From the NCBI GenBank assembly GCA_028344575.1, contig JAOMBO010000003.1, positions 1 through 64,000 on the forward strand: a stretch of DNA of 64,000 nucleotides, given 5' to 3'. This stretch comes from Candidatus Nitrosopelagicus sp. (GTDB lineage: Archaea > Thermoproteota > Nitrososphaeria > Nitrososphaerales > Nitrosopumilaceae). The notes under the pieces were generated by a model that searched no databases, was not told the DNA's origin, and saw nothing but the letters and a program-made list of their open reading frames with translations. This document shows, piece by piece, positions 51,783 through 60,126 of this stretch. Within the stretch, counting starts at the first letter, position 1. Each line of letters begins with the position of its first letter. The position numbers and the translations under genes are program-made.

Positions 51783-52049
51783 TCACATCATTCCGACTTT
51801 ATTTGCCAAGTCTCTTGCTTTATCTGGAGAGTTAAATCTAACAAATGCTTTTTTCCCATAAATTGTTCTTGCTGTTTTTACGTTTAATGCGTCTTCATTG
51901 TACAGTACTTTTACGGCTTCAATTATCTGTGATTTTGTTGCTTCTTTTTCAACTAAAAAGCAAATTTTTTGTTCATTTTCTACTAATGCATATGTCTTTT
52001 CTGTAATGTATGGTCTTAGAATAATTTTATTTGCAACCTCTACATTCAT
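51783..52049 (-). CDS. rpl23: Ribosomal protein L23
   Basis: The 88-residue protein has IILRPYITEKTYALVENEQK and the helix ATKSQIIEAVKVLYNEDALN with VKTARTIYGKKAFVRF. It overlaps L4 by 4 bp. A 50-bp gap with no coding sequence follows before S19. Confidence 0.95.
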   Translation of the reverse strand: MNVEVANKIILRPYITEKTYALVENEQKICFLVEKEATKSQIIEAVKVLYNEDALNVKTARTIYGKKAFVRFNSPDKARDLANKVGMM

Positions 52050-52858
52050 TTCAAAGTCACCATTAATTCTAGATGTCGTGATTTAATTTCTGCAATCTCT
52101 TCAATTGCTTTCTTTGAGAATACTGTTAATCTAATCAAAGTTCCACCTGGTGCTAAATTGAGAACACTTAGGTTCTTTGCTTCACACACATCAATTCCCT
52201 TTATAGCTCCGGCTGCTTTTGAAATATTTTCTGATTTTGATACTACGAATAATGCACTCTTTCCTACCTTTGAAACTCTACCTCTTAATGCAACTTTACC
52301 TGTTCTTCTTTTTCTGTTTTTTAATCTATTAACATCTTGTGTAATTTTTAAATCTTCTAGAATTTTGATTAATTCTGATGTTTTTGTAATTTTTTCTATA
52401 TCGTCTGAAACTACCAATGGGAATGCCTCAATTCCTTCTACTTTGTGACCTCTCTTTTCAACTAATTCTTTTGATGTAGTTGCAGCTAGTGCTGAACATA
52501 ATGCTAGTTTATTTTCTTTTTTATTTATTTTCTTGTAAATGACTTTAGCAGCAATTGGTGGATGTGCTTGACGTCCTCCTCTGGTTGATGCTACTTCTCC
52601 AGCTTGTCCTGCTCGACCTCCTCCACCACCTTTGATTTTAGCAATTCTTGCAACGCCTCTACCAGTTGGAGGATCATTTGAATCTGCAACTACTTCCATT
52701 CCTGCTGTTGGTTTTGTAGAATGTTTTTGGAAGGAATGTGTTTGTAAATTAATGAATGCTCTATGAATTAGTGTACGATTAACTTCTGTTTCAAATACAT
52801 TTGGAAGTTCGATATCGCTATCTTTCTTACCGTTTATTGTTAAAATAGATCTTTTCAT
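52046..52858 (-). CDS. rpl4: Ribosomal protein L4
   Basis: The 270-residue archaeal/eukaryotic-type L4 has the central loop GRGVARIAKIKGGGGGRAGQ (with HPPIAAKVIYKKINKKE) and a conserved C-terminal SVLNLAPGGTLIRLTVFSKK. It shares one base with L3. Confidence 0.97.
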   Translation of the reverse strand: MKRSILTINGKKDSDIELPNVFETEVNRTLIHRAFINLQTHSFQKHSTKPTAGMEVVADSNDPPTGRGVARIAKIKGGGGGRAGQAGEVASTRGGRQAHPPIAAKVIYKKINKKENKLALCSALAATTSKELVEKRGHKVEGIEAFPLVVSDDIEKITKTSELIKILEDLKITQDVNRLKNRKRRTGKVALRGRVSKVGKSALFVVSKSENISKAAGAIKGIDVCEAKNLSVLNLAPGGTLIRLTVFSKKAIEEIAEIKSRHLELMVTLK

Positions 52859-53853
52859 TAAATTACAACCTCCAGTACGTTTGGCTTTACTAGCTTCTTT
52901 GGTTCGTTTCTAATCTGTTTTCTTAGTTTGATTAATCTTCTATATGTTCCTGGAACTGAACCTTTTACAATTATGAAGTCTCCTGTAACATTTCCAAAGT
53001 GTTTGAATCCTCCATCAGGATTTATTTTAAATTCTTCTTTTTCTGTATTGCTCATTATCATGATTCTTTTATCATATTCCACTCTTTGATGGAATCCTGT
53101 TTGTCCTGCTCTTGGAACTGTATACATTACACTTTGTGGTGAGATAGGACCCAATGAACCGATTTCTCTGACGGTTTTTCTTGATTTATGTTGTTTTCTT
53201 TTTGCACCCCATCTGTAAATTACTCCTTGCCATCCTTTTCCTTTTGTAATTGCGGCAGTATCCACATAGGTTCCACTTTCAAACACTTGATCTACTTTTA
53301 CAGTTTTTCCTAATAGATCTTTTGTGAATGCGAATTGTTTTGGTATATCTCCACCTTCTACTTTGACTTCAAAGATGTAAGGTTTCTTCATTTCTAAATT
53401 AACATCAACTGGTGTTGTTGTGACTATTGCAAAAATCTCCTTGATTTTTCTCAAATGTTTTTCAGCTTCATCAACTGGAGTTCCTTCTGTTTTAATTTTT
53501 AAATTATTTTGTACATTTTTTGGTAAATCTTTTGCAAATGAATCAAATTCTGCATTTCTTGTATGATTTGTATCTACTGAATATCCTCTCATTCCTACTA
53601 TTGTAATTGGTGGAGTTGCGATGACTGTTCCAAGTGTTACAAGTTGTTTTCCATGACTTGGTGTGTGTTCTCTGTCATCTATGCTGACTAGTTGTACACA
53701 TCCTGCTTTGTATCCTGCATGTGCAAGTAGTCTTGGTTCGTCACTGTCTATTTTTGGCCATGCTCGAACTCGTGCTTCCATACTTTTTGCACGTATTCTA
53801 GGAGAATATGCTAAACTTCCTCTTCTTGGTTGACTGCGTTTTCTATGTCCCAT
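52858..53853 (-). CDS. rpl3: Ribosomal protein L3
   Basis: The 331-residue archaeal L3 starts MGHRKRSQPRRGSLAYSPR and contains GITKGKGWQGVIYRWGAKR-like sequence (the TKGKGWQGVIYRWGAKRKQ segment). It is the first gene of the ribosomal cluster in transcription order, and its promoter lies at 53882-53888. Confidence 0.97.
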   Translation of the reverse strand: MGHRKRSQPRRGSLAYSPRIRAKSMEARVRAWPKIDSDEPRLLAHAGYKAGCVQLVSIDDREHTPSHGKQLVTLGTVIATPPITIVGMRGYSVDTNHTRNAEFDSFAKDLPKNVQNNLKIKTEGTPVDEAEKHLRKIKEIFAIVTTTPVDVNLEMKKPYIFEVKVEGGDIPKQFAFTKDLLGKTVKVDQVFESGTYVDTAAITKGKGWQGVIYRWGAKRKQHKSRKTVREIGSLGPISPQSVMYTVPRAGQTGFHQRVEYDKRIMIMSNTEKEEFKINPDGGFKHFGNVTGDFIIVKGSVPGTYRRLIKLRKQIRNEPKKLVKPNVLEVVI

Positions 53854-53881
53854 GGATAAATGAAAAAAGTCGTTAACCCCA

Positions 53882-53891
53882 TTATATACTG
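53882..53891 (-). promoter_or_regulatory. TATA box of the ribosomal protein cluster
   Basis: On the minus strand, AGTATATAAT (53891-53882) is placed about 30 bp ahead of the rpl3 ATG, giving a very short leader. It is the only clear promoter found upstream of the whole L3-L6 run, where intergenic gaps are mostly overlaps. Confidence 0.65.
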
Positions 53892-53931
53892 TGAGAATCT
53901 CAATATTCTTTGTTAATTGTTGTAATATTTT

Positions 53932-54042
53932 CTATGGTGAATATAATTCTGAAATCATTGAAAAAATTGTAACGGCACCAATTCCAACTCCTGCAATCCC
54001 TACTAATATTGCCAATATCAAAAATTTTCTCTGATTGTTCAT
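53932..54042 (-). CDS. 36-residue single-helix membrane peptide
   Basis: The frame encodes MNNQRK, then one helix (residues about 7-28), and a short polar C-terminus. It lies between the SPOUT methyltransferase gene (26 bp away) and rpl3. It is one of several mini-membrane proteins in the window and has the same layout as the one at 58876. Confidence 0.45.
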   Translation of the reverse strand: MNNQRKFLILAILVGIAGVGIGAVTIFSMISELYSP

Positions 54043-54067
54043 ACCGAAATCATAATTTTTTTATAAT

Positions 54068-54886
54068 TTATTTGTTAAATGTGTGAGCATTGATTATTGA
54101 TAAACATCCTAAAATTGCTTCTTCGAGACGGATCGTTTCTGTTCCTTGATTTGGAAAGAAATTCCATGCTTTAAAATTTTGAATATTGCTGATCTTTTTG
54201 TCTAACATTTCGTGAATTCCTTTGTCTGTTGTACCAAATACTACTAGAATTTCTTCTTTTGAGGAAAGAATTTTTTTCATATCGTCCTCTTTGATTTTCT
54301 TTGATTTTCTACTTGTAAGTATTTTTGGTCCTTTCCATTCAGTTAACAATGTGAATAAATTTCCACCATGTTTTACATTATAACTCCAAAAATTTGGTAT
54401 TTGATCTTTTTCTATATCATATGATGTGAAATTTGGAAATGTATCTTTAATTTTTATAATTGTTCTTTTATCAATTTGTTTTTTACCATGGTATGGAATT
54501 GAATGGTCTATTCCAATATCGATAAATTTTTTCCCATCTTTTGGAAAAATTACTCCTTCTCTAATGTCACCTTTTTTCACTTGTTTGGCATCTGACGTTC
54601 CAGTTTGATTAGGCATTTTAATTGGTGATAATGCTCCTACGAATTGTAGTAATCCTGATTTTGGATACAAACGTTTTCTAAAATGCTGAGGTGTTTCAAG
54701 ATATCTGAGAATCATTGATAACAATTTTGAATCAGTTTCAAACTCTCGTCCATCTTTGTAAATTATTATGTTATTAATCTGAAATATTCCTGCTGCACGT
54801 GCAATCTGAAATATTTTTCGAGTTTTATTTTCATGTTTTTTTTCATCTTTTAATGATGAATCAGGTATTGCAATTGATAATTTCAT
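54068..54886 (-). CDS. SPOUT-fold RNA methyltransferase (COG2106 family)
   Basis: The 272-residue protein belongs to the archaeal SPOUT methyltransferases usually encoded upstream of rpl3. The knot region FFPNQGTETIRLEEAILGCL is at the C-terminus, and KIFQIARAAGIFQINNIIIY at the N-terminus. A central OB-like insertion is present. Relatives methylate rRNA or tRNA uridine N3. It lies 30 bp after the proteasome gene. Confidence 0.85.
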   Translation of the reverse strand: MKLSIAIPDSSLKDEKKHENKTRKIFQIARAAGIFQINNIIIYKDGREFETDSKLLSMILRYLETPQHFRKRLYPKSGLLQFVGALSPIKMPNQTGTSDAKQVKKGDIREGVIFPKDGKKFIDIGIDHSIPYHGKKQIDKRTIIKIKDTFPNFTSYDIEKDQIPNFWSYNVKHGGNLFTLLTEWKGPKILTSRKSKKIKEDDMKKILSSKEEILVVFGTTDKGIHEMLDKKISNIQNFKAWNFFPNQGTETIRLEEAILGCLSIINAHTFNK

Positions 54887-54916
54887 TTTAAATTCTGAAT
54901 GGTTGATGAAAATTAT

Positions 54917-55654
54917 TTATTTTCCATCAGCTGGATATTTTGATTTTGCATTTGCCGCAAACTTTGTTATTTCTTCATTTTTAATAAATTCAAAAACTCC
55001 CTGTTCGCCAGATACTTTTGACATCTTGATGTGTTCAATTCCTTCTTTTGTTTCACTTGAAATGTAAATTGATGCAATAGCTAGTGATGCTGCATCGTCT
55101 AGTGACATATCTTCTTTGTAATTCTTTTCTAGAAATTCATTAACTACATCTGAGTTAGCACCAATTGATATTGCATTATATGAAATGTATGAGCCACTTG
55201 GGTCTGTCATATACAGATTAGTTCCTGCAGGATCAATTCCTCCAATTATCAGTGAAACGCCAATTGGTCTTGCTCCGCCGTATTGTGTATATTGTTGACA
55301 TTGATCAGCTAAATGTTTGGCTACTGTTTCAACCTCGACTGCTTCATCGTATACTAGTTTGTTACTTTGAGAAAATGTTCTTGCAGTATCAATTTGTGAA
55401 CGTGCATCTGGAATGTATCCTGCTGCTGCTGCGCCAATGTGATAATCAATTTGAAATATTTTTTGTGGTGTATTAATAATCTGTAATTTTCTTGATTTTT
55501 CTTCTACTGCAATAATTACGCCATCTTTTGTTCTAATTCCTACTGCAAGTGCACCTCTTCTAACGGTCTCAATTGCATATTCTACTTGATATAATCTTCC
55601 GTCAGGTGAGAATACGGTAATTGCACGGTCATACCCTTGTTGTGATGGCATCAT
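54917..55654 (-). CDS. psmA: Proteasome subunit alpha
   Basis: The 245-residue protein has the alpha-type N-terminus GYDRAITVFSPDGRLYQVEY and the alpha signature region; it lacks the catalytic Thr. It forms the outer rings of the 20S proteasome. No beta subunit gene is adjacent in this window. It is transcribed ahead of the SPOUT methyltransferase gene on the same strand. Confidence 0.97.
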   Translation of the reverse strand: MMPSQQGYDRAITVFSPDGRLYQVEYAIETVRRGALAVGIRTKDGVIIAVEEKSRKLQIINTPQKIFQIDYHIGAAAAGYIPDARSQIDTARTFSQSNKLVYDEAVEVETVAKHLADQCQQYTQYGGARPIGVSLIIGGIDPAGTNLYMTDPSGSYISYNAISIGANSDVVNEFLEKNYKEDMSLDDAASLAIASIYISSETKEGIEHIKMSKVSGEQGVFEFIKNEEITKFAANAKSKYPADGK

Positions 55655-55706
55655 GATAATCTAATTCCTTGCCATTCTTGATATAACGGTTACGCAAATT
55701 GCTGTT

Positions 55707-55826
55707 ATGGGTTACAAAGAAAAAATTGTTGTGATCACATTAGGCTCATTTGCTGCTATAATCATTGGCTTTGCCATCTTTAATACTGCGTGCAGGCATT
55801 CATTTTTCAGCTTTATTGGATGTTGA
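55707..55826 (+). CDS. 39-residue single-helix membrane peptide
   Basis: It starts MGYKEKIVVITLG and has one helix (about residues 6-25), with Cys29 and a terminal Cys39. It is divergent from psmA with 52 bp between starts. The coding call rests on the ATG, the hydrophobic profile and clean termination. Confidence 0.45.
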   Translation: MGYKEKIVVITLGSFAAIIIGFAIFNTACRHSFFSFIGC

Positions 55827-55878
55827 AAAAAATACTATATTGTTTAATGAAATTTAGCAAATTTGTGATATTCTAGTA

Positions 55879-56226
55879 ATGGTCATTAAATTCATGGTAA
55901 GAGATCTTTCAATTACATCCAAAGACGATCTATCTGAAGATGATATTGCAAAAATTAAATCATATTTTTCTGATATGCCTATCTCTGAGATATTGAGCGG
56001 TTTAAAATTTGCAAAAAATCGATGGGATGCAAAAGATGCGGGTACTCTAAAAGTCGGCAGAAAAAGTATAATCAGTAATGAAGTTCATTCAATAACTCCT
56101 GAACAAGCTACTTGGAGATTAAATAATTGGAAATTAATGATTAAGAATTATAGAAAGCGTGGTTATAGTTATCCCACAATCTCTAGAATTAAAAAATTAC
56201 TACAAGAAATTAAGAAAAAAAATTAG
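55879..56226 (+). CDS. Soluble helical protein of unknown function
   Basis: This 115-residue protein has a DISTSKDDLSEDDIAKI-like helical opening, a beta stretch, and a basic C-terminus (YRKRGYSYPTISRIKKLLQE). The C-terminal half resembles small HTH or RNA-binding domains. It overlaps the CdvB-like gene by 4 bp in a convergent arrangement. No family is recognised. Confidence 0.6.
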   Translation: MVIKFMVRDLSITSKDDLSEDDIAKIKSYFSDMPISEILSGLKFAKNRWDAKDAGTLKVGRKSIISNEVHSITPEQATWRLNNWKLMIKNYRKRGYSYPTISRIKKLLQEIKKKN

Positions 56227-56882
56227 ATTGCTTCTCTTTCTCTTAGTATATCTTCAACACTATTTCCGCTAATTGGTGGCTCTGGCATACTTTGTCTAGT
56301 TTGACCTTCTACCATTGCTTGTGCCTCATCTAGTATTGACTGTGCTTCTCCATTTGATGTTGTAAATTCTCCCATGGTTCCTTCACTTGTGATGGTTGTA
56401 CCTGTTGCAATATCTCCTAACATGCTTGATAGGTCTTGCATTGATTCTGCAACTTCTGGCATCATGCCACCTAGTGATGTACTTAGTCCTTTGATTAATG
56501 ACATACATGGGCTTAATGTTACTACCACATCTCCTAACTCTGAAACTGTGTTTAATCTAATCTGGACTTGTTCCATTGATAATTTTGCATTACTAACCGT
56601 TTTGTTATTTTTTCTAATTTCTGCTAATTCTGTTGCATACATTTTTGCATATGCTTGATTGTTTGTTTTTGTTGCTTCTACTATCTTATCCATAAACATT
56701 GAATCTTTTTGTTTCAATTTTTGTTCTGTTTCTCCTAATTTTGAAATTTGTTGTTGTAGTCTTTTTTGTGCTACGTCTAATCTATTTTTTAGTGGTGCGT
56801 CTGGTTTTACGGTACCCATAAATTTTTGAGATAATGTCTCTTTACTCTTCAAAACATTCCATTTCTCTGAAAATGATACCAT
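56223..56882 (-). CDS. ESCRT-III/Snf7-like CdvB paralogue
   Basis: The ATG at 56882 (MVSFSEKWNVL, 219 residues) is preferred over one 8 codons earlier. The protein has the long Snf7 helical hairpin (residues about 25-110) and further helices, and ends in an acidic helix. A PEPPI segment near residue 200 could serve as a MIM2-like site for the Vps4/CdvC ATPase. The winged-helix tail of canonical CdvB, which binds CdvA, is absent, so it is a paralogue of the CdvB1/B2 type. It acts in membrane constriction and division. Confidence 0.85.
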   Translation of the reverse strand: MVSFSEKWNVLKSKETLSQKFMGTVKPDAPLKNRLDVAQKRLQQQISKLGETEQKLKQKDSMFMDKIVEATKTNNQAYAKMYATELAEIRKNNKTVSNAKLSMEQVQIRLNTVSELGDVVVTLSPCMSLIKGLSTSLGGMMPEVAESMQDLSSMLGDIATGTTITSEGTMGEFTTSNGEAQSILDEAQAMVEGQTRQSMPEPPISGNSVEDILREREAI

Positions 56883-56981
56883 GTAATGGATTGAAAAATT
56901 TGGCATTTTATAGAGCGACTAAAAAAAATTAATCTAAATGGATCAATTTTTCTTAAGCAATCTTCAATTTCATTAATGAAA

Positions 56982-58070
56982 TCATCCAAAAGTAAATGTG
57001 AATATCTCAAAACCTGGGTTTTCTACTTGAATAATTATTTCGTGGGGGCCTTCTTGTTCCGAATCTATCAAATTATACAATCGTGGTTCTGAAATTTTGA
57101 CCGTACCGTCTGGTGAAACATCTTGACCTCTAACCTGTTCTGGAATTTTACCTCCATCATATTCTATCTTTAATATTGAATTTTCGGATGCGACAATGTT
57201 TACTTGTTTTGCATTAAAATTCAAAACGATTTTTCCTGAATCTGAAATTAGTTTCATTCCATCATTATTATTTTTCCACATTCCTTCCATGTAGAAATAA
57301 TGCTGTGTGAATTTTTCAGGCAATTGATATGTTACTATTTTATTTTTTGAAAATCCTTCTTCATTGCCTAAATGATTTCTACCCTCTGCAAAATTAAATC
57401 CAAAGTATAACTCTGGTGTTCTAAATGCTGCATGTGTAAATTCACTTAGATCTAACAATTCTTTTTTCTCTAATGTATTTCCTAATGCATTTGATCTTTC
57501 TTCTAATAGCACTTGAATTACTTTTTCAGTTTCTTTGTATGCACCTTCTCCGATATGATCGAAACGAATGTAACCCTCATGGTCTGCAATGTATTTTCTT
57601 GGCCAGTATCTATTTTGAAAATCATTCCACACTTCTTTATCATTATCTTGGATCACAGGATATTTTATTCCAAATTTCTCAGTTGCAAAGACAACATTAT
57701 TGTATTCTTTCTCAAATTCAAACTCCGGTGTATGTATTCCTACAATTACTAATCCTTCCTCTGAATATTTTTCATCCCATGCTGTAAGATGTGGCAAGGT
57801 CCGTATACAATTGATGCAACTATATGTCCAAAAATCATATAATACTACTTTTCCTTCTATGTCTTGACTTATTTGTTCTGAAGATGTATTGATGTATCCT
57901 GATATTCCTTTTAATTCGGGTGATGTTCTTAGAAATGTTTTATCTAATATTGTCATATCATTTGTTGTATTTCGTTTTAGATCAACTTCCTCGTAAAAAT
58001 ATGAAATAGAAATTATTCCTATTGCAATTATTCCAAATAACATTGATGCATACATGTATTCTTTTTTCAT
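56982..58070 (-). CDS. TlpA-like thioredoxin with DipZ-type C-terminal domain
   Basis: The 362-residue protein has an N-terminal signal anchor (about residues 8-25) and a thioredoxin fold with active site YSC-I-N-C (FWTYSCINCIRTLP). Its C-terminal domain of about 160 residues resembles that of the mycobacterial DipZ protein. It sits directly behind the CcdA gene (2 bp gap) and should be its electron acceptor outside the membrane. Confidence 0.88.
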   Translation of the reverse strand: MKKEYMYASMLFGIIAIGIISISYFYEEVDLKRNTTNDMTILDKTFLRTSPELKGISGYINTSSEQISQDIEGKVVLYDFWTYSCINCIRTLPHLTAWDEKYSEEGLVIVGIHTPEFEFEKEYNNVVFATEKFGIKYPVIQDNDKEVWNDFQNRYWPRKYIADHEGYIRFDHIGEGAYKETEKVIQVLLEERSNALGNTLEKKELLDLSEFTHAAFRTPELYFGFNFAEGRNHLGNEEGFSKNKIVTYQLPEKFTQHYFYMEGMWKNNNDGMKLISDSGKIVLNFNAKQVNIVASENSILKIEYDGGKIPEQVRGQDVSPDGTVKISEPRLYNLIDSEQEGPHEIIIQVENPGFEIFTFTFG

Positions 58071-58072
58071 TT

Positions 58073-58801
58073 TTAACTCAACAGTAATAGATCATTTAGA
58101 AGTGGAAAGTTTGCAATTAAAACTAATTGATTAAAAAACACCAGTACGCCTAACACAATAATTACTATCCCAAATAGAACTGTATAATATTTCAAATGTT
58201 TCCCTACTTTTGAAATTATCTTACTTGATTTAGAAATTAATGCTCCCATTATTACAAATGGAATCCCCATTCCTATAGAATAGGCAAGTAGTAAATTGAA
58301 TGCAATGCTAGGTGATGTCGCTGCAAGAGTGATTATTGTACCTAAAATTGGCCCCACACACGGTGTCCATCCTGCGGCAAATGCCATTCCAAACAAAAAT
58401 GATACTGGAAATCTAGCACCTACGCTTTTTGGAAATATCTTTTTTTCAACATTGAGTATGCGAATTTTATGACTTAGAAGCATGTATGTACCAAACCCTA
58501 TTATGATAATTCCACCAATTTGGTTGAATTCTGATACAATTTGATTGGCACTTTCATAAAAAATTGAATTAATCGCTACCCCTAGAGCAGAAAATACCAC
58601 TGAGAATCCTAGTACAAAAAATATTGAATTTAAAAGTACGTTAGATTTGTTAATGGAAATGACATTATTTTTTGTTTTAATTTCGGATAATGTTGTTCCT
58701 GAAATATATGCCAAAAATGCTGGAACCATAGGCAAAATACAAGGTGCAAAAAAAGAACCAATTCCTGCCAAAAATGCAATTATTAGTGAAATCTCTGCCA
58801 T
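58073..58801 (-). CDS. CcdA-type thiol-disulfide transmembrane protein
   Basis: The 242-residue six-helix protein has the paired cysteines in FFAPCILPMVPAF and GWTPCVGPI. It carries electrons from cytosolic thioredoxin to the adjacent TlpA-like protein. It is the stand-alone counterpart of the CcdA half of the fusion at 32499. Confidence 0.93.
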   Translation of the reverse strand: MAEISLIIAFLAGIGSFFAPCILPMVPAFLAYISGTTLSEIKTKNNVISINKSNVLLNSIFFVLGFSVVFSALGVAINSIFYESANQIVSEFNQIGGIIIIGFGTYMLLSHKIRILNVEKKIFPKSVGARFPVSFLFGMAFAAGWTPCVGPILGTIITLAATSPSIAFNLLLAYSIGMGIPFVIMGALISKSSKIISKVGKHLKYYTVLFGIVIIVLGVLVFFNQLVLIANFPLLNDLLLLS

Positions 58802-58875
58802 AGCACTTCTATGAATTGATTTTATAAAATCATTAACACAAGTGAGTTTTTATTCAAGGCTTTTCAGATTTCCAT

Positions 58876-58989
58876 ATGAATTCACGATTTTATGTCGTTA
58901 TCGCAGGACTTGCAGCAATCACTATATTCGCATATCTTGTTGGTGCACCTGAATCTGGTGGTGGACTAGGTTTCGATATGATGCGCTAA
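58876..58989 (+). CDS. 37-residue single-helix membrane peptide
   Basis: It starts MNSRFYVVIAGLAAITIFAY with one helix and ends in a Gly-rich tail (GGGLGFDMMR). It is divergent from ccdA and its stop is directly next to the bioF stop codon. It resembles the peptide at 53932 in layout. Confidence 0.5.
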   Translation: MNSRFYVVIAGLAAITIFAYLVGAPESGGGLGFDMMR

Positions 58990-60126
58990 TCATTTTAGTT
59001 TGAATTTTCTTTTAGCTTTTTCTAAAATTTGTATTGAATGTTCTATTTCTGCATTTGATAACCAACCTGTAATTGAAATTCTAATTCGAGCTTGATCCTT
59101 CTTTACCGTTGGATATCTTATTGCCTGTGCAAAGATTCCATTATCTCTTAAAAATTTTGAAAACTCCATTGCATTCTTTTCTTTACCGATAATTATTGGA
59201 ATTATTTGACTTGTTGATCTGGTCTGAAGTTGAATCTCTTCTAATCTTTTATGAAATAAATTAATTTTTTCCCATAATTTTTTTCTATATTTTTCTCTGT
59301 TTGAATTAAATCTTTTTAGTGAGTATTGATTGATTGATGCAGGTAATGCTGATGTGTATATGAAAGTCTTTGATGTGTTTATACATAAATCCACTAAACT
59401 TTTTTTCCCACAAACATAGCCTCCAAAACTTCCTAATCCTTTACTCAGACTACTAATGTATAGATCAATTTTTTTTTCTACATTAAAAAAATTTGCAGTA
59501 CCTTTTCCGTCTTTTCCTAACACAAAATCTCCATGTGCATCATCTAGAATTGTGATAATTCCATGTTTTTCTGCTAATTGGGATATTTTATCTAATCTTG
59601 ACCAGTCACCATCCATACTGAATATTCCTTCAGTGATCAAAAGTTTTTTTCCTTTAGTTTTCTCAATTTTTTGTTCTAAATCTCCAATATCATTATGTTT
59701 GAAAATTTTAATTTTAGATCCGGATAACTTACATGCTTCAACAATACTTGCATGGTTCAACTCATCACTGAATATTGTATCTTGTTTGTTTGCAATTGAA
59801 GAAATTATTCCAAGGTTTGCCATATATCCTGTAGGAAAAATTATTGATTTTTCTTGTGATTTGTGTTTAGCTAGTTTTTTTTCAAGTATTGAAAAACTAG
59901 TATCGTTTCCAGAAACAAGTCTTGAACTAGATTGGAATTGAGTATGTTTTATCTTACCGGGATTTATTCCAAGATAATCATTTGATGAAAAATTCAAAAG
60001 TTTTTTTCCATTTTGCTTTATGAATTGTTTTTCAACTTGGCTATCCTGAAGATTTCGTAGTAGATTGTTTTTTTTAATTACACTTAATTTCTTTTCAAGT
60101 GTGCCAAATTTAGGCTTCAAGATCAA
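58990..60126 (-). CDS. bioF: 8-amino-7-oxononanoate synthase (BioF-type)
   Basis: The PLP enzyme condenses pimeloyl-thioester and alanine to KAPA. The 378-residue protein has FSSNDYLGI at the start, the GYMANLGIIS helix, and the PLP lysine region SSLSKGLGSFGGYVCG. It overlaps bioB by 17 bp and forms the bioB-bioF operon. The source of the pimeloyl group is not visible; no bioW, bioC or bioH was found here. Confidence 0.93.
   Translation of the reverse strand: MILKPKFGTLEKKLSVIKKNNLLRNLQDSQVEKQFIKQNGKKLLNFSSNDYLGINPGKIKHTQFQSSSRLVSGNDTSFSILEKKLAKHKSQEKSIIFPTGYMANLGIISSIANKQDTIFSDELNHASIVEACKLSGSKIKIFKHNDIGDLEQKIEKTKGKKLLITEGIFSMDGDWSRLDKISQLAEKHGIITILDDAHGDFVLGKDGKGTANFFNVEKKIDLYISSLSKGLGSFGGYVCGKKSLVDLCINTSKTFIYTSALPASINQYSLKRFNSNREKYRKKLWEKINLFHKRLEEIQLQTRSTSQIIPIIIGKEKNAMEFSKFLRDNGIFAQAIRYPTVKKDQARIRISITGWLSNAEIEHSIQILEKAKRKFKLK

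Noticed and set aside
46008-53853. Open frames of 60-177 codons on the plus strand opposite the ribosomal genes
   Set aside because: They are antisense to well-identified ribosomal proteins, have no recognisable family, and contain biased low-complexity sequence from the complementary strand.
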